From Gremmenia infestans (taxonomy: Eukaryota > Ascomycota > Leotiomycetes > Helotiales > Hamatocanthoscyphaceae), in contig JAFEVB010000037.1 of assembly GCA_032629725.1 (NCBI GenBank), positions 1-64,000 of the forward strand: a stretch of 64,000 nucleotides of DNA, read 5' to 3'. The translations under genes and the position numbers were made by a program. The notes beneath the pieces are model-generated. The model was not told where the DNA came from. It saw only the letters and a list, made by a program, of their open reading frames with translations, and searched no databases. Positions 48,495 through 58,870 of this stretch are shown piece by piece (the stretch's first letter is position 1; each line of letters begins with the position of its first letter).

Positions 48495-51400
48495 ATGGAT
48501 GCTGCCAAAACGTCTAACACATACCACAAAACCACAATAGATATCGCAAGAGCTACCCACATAACAACATCCCATATTGGTCGGAAGAGGACTTTTGATG
48601 AGTCTCATGGCAGGCAGGATGCTGACATATCAAGCCGTGGGGGCTTCCAACGGCCAACCCTCCAACTCATGTGTTTTGAGGCCCTGAAGGCGAGTGAGAT
48701 ACATGATGTTTGCGATCGTGGCCAGTCAGAATATACCCAAAGACGGGGCCTGGCATTGACTCCGACCCCAACGTCCAACCCGTTATTGGATCTGTCACAT
48801 CCTGGTATGCATGTTCCCCGAGCATTTTATTTCCTTGTTCGGAAGAGTTTCGAGTTTTAGACTCCCGGGGCTCCCGAGGCTCCCTCTTCGAGCCCCTCGG
48901 GGGTCATGACGCCCGAAACTTTTCCTGAACCCCCTAGTCTTTCATCACTAGGCAAGACTGACTCTGAGAACTTGTAGCCTACGGTTTGCCCGCTCAGCTT
49001 GTCCGGAATTTTGCAGATCACGGGGTCAAATCCATTTATCCATGGCAGTCCGAATGCCTATTGCATAGCGGGGCCTTAGGAGGTGAACGAAACCTTGTCT
49101 ATACAGCACCAACAGGAGTAAGTTAATGGTGGCTGTCTTCCTTTTTTTGTTTTTACCAGGTTCTGGACTTATCCCACAGATATGCCAGTTTTTACATCCT
49201 ACAAACCCCCTGACTTGCCGAAATTTGCCGCGCTAACTTTTTATTCCTCTTGACTCTAGGGTGGCAAGTCTCTGGTGGCCGATATCTTGATGCTTAGAAA
49301 GGTTTTGCAAAACCCAGGCCAAAAAGCCTTGCTAGTTCTCCCATATGTTGCCTTGGTTCAAGAAAAGTTACGGTGGCTAAGGCAAATCGTAGATGGAATC
49401 ACTAAGATTCCCTCAAACTCATCTCGCATTGAAAAAGCACAATCTTGGCGCAATCGTGGGGACGAAGATACCCTGAGGGTAGTGGGACTTTTTGGTGGCA
49501 GCAAGTCAAAAGCCACCTGGGTGGACATGGATATTGCGGTCTGCACTATCGAGAAGGTTGGATTTACTACCCCTTTAGGCCTCCCTTGGACTGACAATGA
49601 GTAGGCGAACTCTTTGGTGAATGCAGCTATTGAAGAGCATACTATAGGGATGCTTGGTACTGTTATTATTGATGAACTACACATGATTGATGATGAAAGC
49701 CGGGGTTATATTTTGGAATTAATGGCAACGAAACTCCTCAGTCTGGAGCAGAATGTGCAGCTCATCGGCATGAGCGCAACGTTAAATGTAGGTTTATCCG
49801 ATCTTTTCCAAAATGCCTGCTAAAAGCGAAAAGAATGCAGGATTGCTAGCACGGTGGCTGAACGATGCAAGAATCTATATTTCTCGATATCGCCCAGTTC
49901 CTATAGAAGAACATCTCGTTTTTGACAATTCTGTATACCATGCAGCGACGTCAAGCAGGTTTTACAAAACAGCCACTCAACTCAATGCACAAACACAGCT
50001 TTCCTCGCAAGTAAAGCCCGAACCAGTGAGAATAATTCACCCATCGCAATGCAGGGAATTCGGCGATCCATTGATAAATGCTGTTGTGTCTCTTGCTAGT
50101 GAGACTGCAAGGGCAGGATACGGAGCGCTTGTATTTTGCAGCAGTCGCGCTGGCTGCGAAAGAGACGCCATACTCATCAGTCAGGTCTTACCACGCCCCG
50201 AAGAAGTCGATTCTACCACCATGGAGAAGAGGTTGGAGTTACTGGATGATTTGAGAAGCACCAGTACAGGGCTAGACGCCACATTGGAGAAAATTGTTCT
50301 TGTTGGGGTTGCATTTCACCGTATGACCATTTTATGATTGGTAGTGGTATGATCACTAATTTTGCTTTCCAGACGCAGGCTTGACTGCGGAAGAACGAGA
50401 CCTAATTGCAACGGCCTATGACTTAGGTGTTGTCAAGATTATTGTTGCAACATGTAGCTTGGCTGCTGGAATTAATATGCCGGCTAGACGAGTGATTCTT
50501 CATGGGGCACGAATGGGCGCGGACTTTGTTGGGCCTTCCATGCTGTAGGTGCTGCTTCGATCTAACTTTGAAGATTGGCTAATAGTTTAAGACGTCAAAT
50601 GAGGGGTAGAGCTGGCCGGAAAGGAAAAGATGAGATTGGAGAAACATATCTTTGCTGCAAAAAAAGCGACCTCGAAGCAGTCGCGGAGCTAATGGAAGCT
50701 GACATACCAAATGTTGAGAGCTGTCTGTTACCAGGGAAGCGAGGAATCAAGAGGTATGCCGTCCCCAGTTGCATCCAACAATCGTTTGTTGAGCAGAAGA
50801 CGGGCGAGTGACTGACATAACTTTGCAGGGCACTGCTAGAGGTGATCGCGATCAAATTAGCAACATGCGAAGAGTCCGTCAATGATTATATACGGAAGAC
50901 CCTTCTTTATCATTCCGTCGATTCCGAAGAACTGGGGCTCACGATCTCGTCGACTTTGGATGATCTTTCGGAAAGTGGCCTCGTGAAAATAATGGATGGC
51001 TCTACCTATGCAGCTACTACTTTAGGCGAAGCTGTTGTTGCATCGTCATTAACTCCGGAAGATGGTCTCTTTGTGCATAGGGAACTACTGAAGGCCCTTC
51101 AAGGCTTTGCCATGGACTCAGACCTCCATGCATTGTACACTTTCACCCCAGTGCAAACTACGCAAAGCAATATTAATGTACGTATTCTTTTACATACTTT
51201 TTTCCTTGTCTTGAACGAGCTAGCTTGCAGCCCACAGATAAACAGAACTTCAAATTGGTTGGCTTCTACCAATAATTGGTTATTATTTGGGTATCTCAAG
51301 GCTAATTTGATCATTTGAGAGCAGTGGCAGATATTTCGGCACGAAGTGGAGCGTCTGGATGAGAGTAACATGCGGGCTCTTCAATTTGTGGGATTAAAGC

Positions 51401-52212
51401 CAATGTTGATCAATAAGATGTAAGCAATATGTAGCACTTCTCGGAACCAGTTGTTAAAATATTGTAGGGCACATGGTGGTTCAATGAAAGAGTCCACCCC
51501 AGAGGAGTTGGAAACTGTCCGCGTTTACAAGCGTTTCTACTCCGCCCTCCAGCTTCGTGACCTCTGCAACGAAATGCCTATTCATGCAGTGGCACGCAAA
51601 TACGATATACCGCGGGGTATCGTGCAAAACCTGGCCCAGACGTGCCATGGATTTGCTGCTGGAATTATCAAGTTCTGCCAACGGATGGGATGGGGGGCTT
51701 TGGCAGTAGTCTTAGACCATTATTCTGACAGACTCAGGGCTGGTATGTAGCTCTGTAGCAGCAGTTTGACATAGTCTAATTATGTGAGCTGCTTATTCCT
51801 TTAAACAGAAGCTGATACCCAACAGGAGCAAAGTCAGATCTCCTAGCTTTGGCTGAAATCACTTACATCAAAAGTCGAACAGCCAGAGTATTCTGGGAAA
51901 ATGGGTATAGGACAGTAGCTGCTGTAGCTACAGCAGACCCAAAGGACTTATTGCCCGTATTCTTGATGGTTCGTCCACCTCTCCATCACGTCATTGGAAG
52001 CCCAAACTTACTGCGACAAGGCACAACCTAGAAAGCCAAATAAGGACCCTGGCGAAGAGAACAAGTATGTTGAAAAGCTTCGTGCGAAGGTAGCGATGAT
52101 GTCGAATTCGGCAAACAAGCTATGGGGTGAGCATGATTGCTTTTTCGCTGGATCTGAAGACTGACGAGACCCAGAGCGCCAAATGCAGCAAGAGCTCAAC
52201 GAGGAAGAGTGA
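48495..52212 (+). CDS. HELQ/POLQ-type superfamily 2 DNA helicase, N-terminal frame broken
   Basis: The helicase core reads cleanly over twelve exons: about 48,978-49,117, 49,260-49,556, 49,605-49,787, 49,834-50,320, 50,373-50,544, 50,592-50,753, 50,829-51,177, 51,325-51,419, 51,468-51,742, 51,826-51,968, 52,021-52,126 and 52,175-52,212 (815 codons in frame). Motifs in order are GVKSIYPWQSECLL, Walker A APTGGGKS across an intron, IIDELHMID (DExH), GMSATL, ALVFCSSRAGCE, GVAFHHAGLT, CSLAAGINMPARR and QMRGRAGRKGKDE. A C-terminal helix-hairpin-like region follows (KSRTARVFWENGYRTV). No polymerase domain follows, so it fits HELQ rather than full POLQ, a family acting at replication-associated damage. 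Upstream coding-like sequence from 48,495 has an in-frame TAG (48,858-48,860) and a frame offset near 48,968, so start and N-terminus are unresolved. Introns after 49,787, 50,544 and 51,968 end in AAG. Confidence 0.82.
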
Positions 52213-53034
52213 AGTACTCTACACACCAAAGGAGCCTAAGAACCTTTACGCACAGTTGCTCGAGAGCTCTCGAGGCTAGAGCAAGTATCGTCCACATGCA
52301 TTGCCGGATCAACAAGTGGCCGAAGAGATGTGATGGACGATGGCTATGAGACTTCTGTATTGCATGTCTATCAACATCGTTGGTGCATAACAAAACCAGC
52401 ATAGGAAAACTGCCTTTGGTTATTAGCTTTACCGGGACTCAATATTGTATATAAGAACCTGATGAACACGACCCAACACGCCGTATACAGATTTGCCGCC
52501 AAGTTCTGGGAATGTGAAGGTAAATCCAGCATCAGCATTAGCACAGTTGGTTGTGACATTTGAGTAGCCCCTTTGGAATTTTTGGAAGCAATGTATTTGA
52601 TTAGGCGGGTGAATGTGCTGAACCTCTTGGAATCATGCAGCTGCAGGGGAGGGGTTTACGTGAGAGAGCTTGGTGGTACTTGGTAATACCCCCAAGTGAG
52701 ACTAATAAAGACTTTGATAGACTGCGAAAGGGAAGTATTGGTATGCATGAACAATCTTCTTGAATATAGGATGGAACGATAAGCTACCAAAGAACTTGTT
52801 CTTATTTTTGGTTTGTGATAAATGGTTCAAAGAATGCTAAACATTGATTGTTCCTATCAAAGCATATGTTTATAATATTGAGCACTTGGAAGGCAGTCCA
52901 CATGGCCCCTGCTTCTCCTCGGTCTCTTCGTTTGTTTTGGATTTTCCAGTTGTGGTATTCTTTGCTCCATTGTTTTGTTCTTTCGTTCCCGCCGCTGTAG
53001 TTCCCTCTCGATCGGCAGTTTTGGGTCCATCTAG
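52213..53034. other. Convergent 3' intergenic region
   Basis: About 820 bp lie between the helicase and flavoprotein stop codons. Short frames on both strands lack protein features. I see nothing else. Confidence 0.55.
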
Positions 53035-53902
53035 TCAAGCGAAGTTGACCTTGGAGACAGCGTTACCAAAACTCTCTCCATGGATCGTAGCAACTTCGAG
53101 CTCCAAAGGAGTGGGTTGACGAGATCCGTCAGCTCCCTAAAAGAAGAATTAGCTGAGTCGGATGGATTTAAAAGGACGATAGACCTACCGAGAAAGTGCC
53201 AGCTCCCCATGGCGACCCTCCCCTAACTTCGCTCAGATTGGCAAGTTGACCAAAGGCGGTCTTGTATCCGAGAGGAACATAGATGATGCCGTGATGAGTG
53301 AGGGTGGAGAGAGCGTTGATAGCAGTGCTCTCCTGTCCGCCTCCTGGGGTGCCGGTGGAGACAAAAATTCCAGCGTACTTGCCCCAGTAGCCTCCGGAGG
53401 CCCATTGAGCACCAGTGGTGTCCCAGAAGGCCTTCCATTGAGCTGGGAAGTTGCCATATCTAGTTGGGATACCTATGAGGAAGGCATCGTATTGCTCGAG
53501 GGTTTTGGCGTCAATGAGCGGGATGTCGGATTTAGGGGGAGCATGCATCTAAAAGGGAAACAAGTTAGCCATGCAAAGGGGATTTCAGCGTTGCAACATT
53601 AAAGTCTTCGATGGTGTAAATGCAGTGTGTAGCGGTACCTTGGCAAGAACCTCCTCAGGAAGCGTCTCGGGCACCTGGTAGAGGTCGGCCTCAATGCCAG
53701 CCTTCTTAAGACCTTCCTTCTCAGCTTCGGCAAGCTTTTGAATGTGGCCGTACATAGAGTCTATAGAGGGAAGGATGAGTTAAGTAATTGTTATAGCAAT
53801 GGTATGGGTTGAAATGTATATGGTGGGGTGATTCGCAGCGAAAGGCAGATCATGATGGCGGGGTAAAAGCTTACAGAAGACGATTGCTACCTTGGGCGCC
53901 AT
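53035..53902 (-). CDS. Flavodoxin-like quinone reductase (Pst2/Ycp4/WrbA family)
   Basis: The minus-strand exons are 53,902-53,875, 53,760-53,639, 53,548-53,189 and 53,136-53,035, coding for 203 residues, the usual family length. The start MAPKVAIVF continues across intron 1 into YSMYGHIQKLAEAEKEGL, the FMN phosphate loop of WrbA-type proteins. Then come DAFLIGIPTRYGNFPAQWKA, FWDTTGAQWASGGYWGKYA, VSTGTPGGGQE and RGGSPWGAGTFS. The C-terminus resembles that of fungal minor allergen Alt a 7 relatives (LELEVATIHGESF). The family reduces quinones with NAD(P)H through bound FMN, is cytosolic or eisosome-associated, and is often induced by oxidative stress. The first exon has only 28 nt. Nothing appears missing. 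Confidence 0.93.
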
Positions 53903-55691
53903 TGTGAAGGTTTTGATGGGTTTTAATTGACAGGGTGGGGTGGGTAAGTTGATGGATGGATGAATTAGAAGAGAGGTAGATAGATCAGAACTGAATTGAA
54001 CTGGACTGAAGACAAAGTTGTTCGAGGAGGGGAACAACGAGTGTTTATATATGTTCCTTCATTCCTTGAGCCGACCAATCAAGCGAGGTGGGGGTCAGTT
54101 TGATCAGGGGAAGTGCGGCCGAAACGGGTTAGCGGGCCATGTTAGCATGGTGGGTAATCATCAATAATCAACCACCAGAACAAGCGCCATGCTTCAGGAT
54201 GCTTGCATCACCATCAGTCATGAACTGCTAATACATTCAAGACGGAGGATTATCATTATTATGACATCTAGTTTATTATCAATTATCACATCTACTTTAT
54301 TATCAATTATTACATCTACTTTGTTATCAATTATCACCACTTGTTCTCTTGCTGTGAGCTTCTGCAGATATACTTCGGACCTACTGTACTAGATCTACCT
54401 CGGGAGATATATCAAGCTGCCGGGCCCCGCTGCTCAATACGTCCGGAGTACTTCATGCTGAAACATTTATTATTTACGAGCACGTCTGCACGTGTCTGTC
54501 CCGAAGTTTCTGAAGCTAAGCGATGATCATCCTATCCTGTCCTGTCCTGTACCTAGGTAGGTACTCTGGTCTGGTACTGTACCTATGCAACAGGAGTGAA
54601 GGGTACGACGTAGCGAGTAGAGTGGTGAGGTAGGTGAGTGAGCATCAGCCCTCTCGTACCTACGCTACCTACGCTACCTACTGTACTTCTCTCCTTTCTC
54701 TTTCTACTACTTCTACCTACACAAGGTACTACTATACTGTACTGTACTGTACTGTATGCATTCACCTCTCCATATACCTACCTTTATAACTTCCTTTATT
54801 CCCGTCACCACTATAGGTACCTACCCTACCTACATACCCATCCTTCTACCACCTCGCACCTACTTTAATTCCCTAAATATACCTTACCGTCATCCCCAAG
54901 TCTGTAGTGTTGTTGTTGTGTTGGTGCCCAACTCGCATCGCATCCTCCGCCCCCAAAACAGCGGCCAAGACCCACGACACAGATGTAAGCGCGCACAAGC
55001 TCTGGCATCAATCAGTAGTACCTACGATACCGTCTCGTCAGTCCTTTTGCCCCCTTTGCAGATGCGCCGCATCACCTCCCTCCGTACGCACCGCACCGCA
55101 CCCTACCCATCCAGCCCATCGCATCTTTTCATGATCCTTTTGTCCAGTCTTGACTCTGGACCTGGCTGACGACTGCCCTGTAGCTCCTCATCCCCGCCCA
55201 TCTACCTGCCTGCCTGCGAATTTGCGACAATTGAATCTTCGCAACTCGGTCTAAGCGCCTATCCTCCCGCAATCTCACAACATCCAAGCACGACAACGGC
55301 CGATAAGGAAAAAGGCGCATACAGTACTGCACAATTACATTGGGAAGATATCGGTCTGCGACACTCAGGCCGTGCAGTGGTGTATTGTTGGAACGAACTT
55401 CTATCATCACCGTCTGTTCTGTTGCGCCCGCACTAGACCCAGCCTCCTCCAACACCTCTACTACCAACCAACTTTAGAGACGTGAAGCAACCCGTTTGCA
55501 CACTTGCCTTGCCCTACTATAGACTTTACTTGTCGACGTCTTTTTTAAGGCGTATTGGTTCATCCCACCGAGTGGATAGCTGTCCCCTCGTTTCGCATAG
55601 CCTCAAGGCTCAGCCACGGTGCCTGTGAGGCTGACCACGGGTCTGCAGAAAACAACCTGACGGTGTTCTAAGAACAGCAACAAAGGACGAC
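53903..55691. promoter_or_regulatory. Divergent promoter region flavoprotein / crz1
   Basis: About 1.8 kb lie between the two starts. It contains a 24-bp tandem repeat (54,265-54,336) and scattered TACCTA and ACTGT repeats (54,525-54,800). A C-rich leader precedes CRZ1, with CAGCCAC at 55,611-55,617 and GAGGCTG at 55,627-55,633, both similar to calcineurin-dependent response element cores. No protein-coding gene is supported. Confidence 0.5.
54265..54336. repeat. 24-bp tandem repeat, three copies
   Basis: Three consecutive 24-bp units of the type catctactttattatcaatt plus atta or atca, with single-base differences. They lie in the intergenic space upstream of CRZ1. Confidence 0.85.
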
Positions 55692-57974
55692 ATGGATCAA
55701 CAGCGTGGTAGATCACTGTCTGCAGGACATCAACAGTCTCATATAAACCAGGGACACTCGCCTTCGCCGCAGCCGTTCCAAGAAAATACTAGTTCAATTG
55801 GATTAGGACTCGCCTTAGATGCTTCCCCAGGAAACAACAATTCGCAGTTTTTGAATGGCAATTTCACCTCAAACAACCGCCTTCCTTCATATGAGAGCGA
55901 CAGTTTTCTGGACCAGCAGAATCCTTCCTTTTCGCAAGGTGGTCTTGGAGACTCTACCTACGGCCCAAGCCAGGATTTCACCCCGCAGTTCAAGCAGGAA
56001 GACCCGTCATCCCACTACGGCCAACCGCCACAGAGGAGCTTTACACAAGAACTTCTCAGCGCCAATCTAACTTCTAACTTTAATGAAGGCGACTTTTCTC
56101 TGTTTCCAACGCCCAGTGGACAAAGCGAGCAATTCGAACAGTCCTTTTTCATGAACGACCCTTCACAAATTGGAGGTAGCAACGTCAACCCCGCAGAACT
56201 GAATATGGCTTCACCTCCAAGCCATACACCGACTCCCCCAGGTCTTCTACAACCCGATTCCCGCTCTCCCTCATCGGCCCACCAGTCTCCATCATTCAAT
56301 CAGGGCCAGTTTCAAGCTTCTCCAGGCCACTCGCGAAACGTTTCGTTGGGACCGGAGAGTGCTGCATTCCCCCAAGGACAAAATCAAGTTGAATGGGGCA
56401 TGATGCCGCCACAGTTCACTACTCATCGCAGGAGTCCTTCCGAGTATTCTGACGTTTCCGCGTCCTCCGCAAACCATTCGCCAAACCTTGGCCACCACGA
56501 CACCTTTGATTCAATAGAACAGCACCACTCCCCAATGCAGAATCCCCAGGACGCAAGCTTGTACCAAGAAGTACTTGGTATCGGATCTTTCTCTTTGTCT
56601 GATACCCAAGCGCAACATGCAGCAAGTCCTGGAAGAGGTTTAAGCCCCGCTCATAGCCCCGCTATTTCGCCTCGACTTGGTCCTCAACAGCTACCGAACG
56701 TCAATCAGCAAAATTCGTTTATGCTTGGGATGAATAACGGCTTTGGCCCCCCACAAAACATGTATGGGGCGCAAGGCCAAGAATCCTTCCCCCAGATACA
56801 ACAGCACGGCGCAGGATCTGTTGATATGGGCCAGGCTCAGCAGATGGTTCCCCCCGAGATCAACGTCGAGTTTGCGCCAACGTCTAGGCAGAATAGCTTT
56901 GAGCCCCCAAAGCCTTCTTTTGACCAAGATGCATTGACACCCCCTGACAGAGGTACGTTGTCCCGATGTATACCGATTCACGTGCCATGATGACTAATGA
57001 TCATAGGTCGTCGCCGTCGAGCCGTTTCAGACCCCTACAATAGTGCTTCACCTATGTCACGTCCTCATACTCCCTCGAGCATGTCGCCCGGAGTTGGTTC
57101 GGAACTCTCAGCTCGCGACTCTGATGTTCACCGTTCGTTGTCACCCAACGACCGAACTGGGGCCAACTCTCCCAGTCGACGCCGCCAATCTACATCTTCT
57201 CTTCCAAACCGCGATTATATTCTGGGGCTTGCGGACCCTGAATACCAAGCAGCTACTGCTGATAGTGGAAATGCCAAACGGATCCAAAAGCACCCCGCAA
57301 CCTTTCAGTGTACTCTTTGTCCTAAACGATTTACTCGTGCCTACAATCTTCGGTCTCATTTACGAACCCATACTGATGAGCGTCCCTTTGTCTGTACTGT
57401 GTGCGGTAAAGCGTTCGCGCGTCAACATGACCGGAAACGCCATGAAGGATTGCACTCGGGGGAGAAGAAGTTTGTCTGTAAAGGAGAGCTTAAGCAAGGA
57501 GGGCAATGGGGCTGTGGTCGTCGCTTTGCTCGCGCTGATGCGTTAGGTCGACATTTCCGCTCTGAGGCCGGCCGTATATGTATCAAGCCACTTCTGGACG
57601 AGGAGGCGATCGAACGCCAACGCGTATGGCAAGAACAACGCATGCAACACAACATGCACTCGCAGCAGGTTCCGGAACAGAATTTCCCAATGGACGCGTC
57701 AGGAAATTACACCCTACCGGCTGCATTACTCGCCCAATATCCTGCGCTTGCAACTTTGAGTTGGGGTGAGATACCACAAGGGGATGTTGGAATAGATGAT
57801 GAGGCAAGTTCCGGAGCCAGGTCTTCCTTTGACGCTTCGGGGTCTGAATACTACGATGAAGGTGATGAGGGTGGTGGATATGTCTCAAGTGGGCCGGGGC
57901 CACAACAGGGTTACGGCCAGGGGCAGATGAACGTCGGTTACAACGGTTATTCGAGCGATATTGGAGCTCGCTAG
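55692..57974 (+). CDS. CRZ1: Calcineurin-responsive C2H2 transcription factor Crz1
   Basis: The exons are 55,692-56,952 and 57,007-57,974, coding for 742 residues in frame. The long N-terminus is rich in Gln, Ser, Pro and Asn with many SPS/SP sites (serine-rich regulatory region). A candidate calcineurin docking motif PEINVE (residues 388-393, PxIxIT-like) sits in the segment EINVEFAPTSRQNSFEPPKP. The zinc fingers start near residue 521: CTLCPKRFTRAYNLRSHLRTH, CTVCGKAFARQHDRKRHEGLH and a longer-spaced third finger (CKGELKQGGQWGCGRRFARA). An acidic and Gly-rich tail follows. The family is kept phosphorylated in the cytosol and enters the nucleus after dephosphorylation by calcineurin to activate cell wall and ion homeostasis genes. 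The single intron is placed at GR between DR and RRRAVS. Confidence 0.94.
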
Positions 57975-58870
57975 TGGGATAGGCTAGCAGGTCTTCGTCT
58001 GTTTTCTTGTCATCTTTCTTCTTTTTTAAAGGCTTCTATGGTTTTCTATATTCTGGGCGCAACTAGATACCACCTTTGCTTATTCACGATCGCCAAGTCG
58101 AGCGGCACATACACATGGGATTGATTTGTTCCGTAGTGGGTTTTGAAATAGACTGTATGAATTATAGCAATGTTATATCATTGCATGAACTAAATATCGC
58201 CCCACTCCCTTCACGAGCTGTAGTGGAAGCAAGGGTCTCTTACACGAAAGAATCCTGTAGAAGGACCAAACATAACACGATACGTTTCAATAGTGATAGC
58301 ATTGTTAATCTTTGAAATCTAACATTTGTTTGGTTACTTATACAATGTGAACAGATGAGCTGGGTGGCTATTTAGATGGAAGCTGGTAAAACATCAACTG
58401 ATACCTTCCTATAAGTACTACTCTACTCTACCGAGTACGAGTCTACTTGCTCGTCCTTCTCAGGGCGAGAAAAAAGAGGCGGAATGAAAGTGCGGTATTT
58501 TGAGGTACGCGCGCAAAACTTTATGGTACTTCTCAGTACGTAGGGATCTTCATCGCCTCTTTTTTCTCGCCCTGAGAGCTCGTCGTGAGTGGTTTAAGCG
58601 ATATGGCCCGTGAAGAGCTTCGTTTGGTTGCGTTGCCCCCTCAATTTAGCGCGCTAAGATAAGGCTCGCTTGGGGATAACCATGGCGCTAAAAGAAAAAG
58701 TTCTTGAGCTCCTGCTTGAAAAGTTTGTGTAGGGCATTTCTCTTCTACCCAGCTTCTTATTTTTCAATCACAAGTCCTTTTGAACATTGTACAAAAGCCT
58801 TGTAGAGAAGCACCCATTGATCTTCGATACTGCCTTTCCCACATCAACCAGTATACGAAACATTATCAAA
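57975..58870. promoter_or_regulatory. Intergenic region crz1 / nuclear FKBP gene
   Basis: About 900 bp hold the CRZ1 3' UTR and the FKBP promoter. Its most striking element is the 23-bp perfect inverted repeat at 58,459-58,576, listed separately. The rest shows nothing specific. Confidence 0.5.
58459..58576. repeat. Perfect 23-bp inverted repeat with 72-bp spacer (MITE-like or hairpin)
   Basis: The 23-base arm at 58,459-58,481 (ctcagggcgagaaaaaagag plus gcg) is matched exactly by its reverse complement at 58,554-58,576. The 72-bp spacer is partly self-complementary (tgaggtac ... gtacttctca). The sequence gctcgtc occurs just outside both arms (58,449-58,455 and 58,578-58,584), which could be an imperfectly placed target duplication. 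It lies about 300 bp upstream of the FKBP gene. Confidence 0.85.

Noticed and set aside
48273..48608. Minus-strand open frame of 111 codons upstream of the helicase
   Set aside because: No recognisable motif, and it overlaps the presumed helicase 5' region antisense.
49557..49604. Stop codon TAG in the helicase core as evidence of a pseudogene
   Set aside because: A 48-nt intron (GTTGGA ... TAG with a CTGAC branch site) removes it and restores TIEKANSLVNAAIE, so the core is intact.
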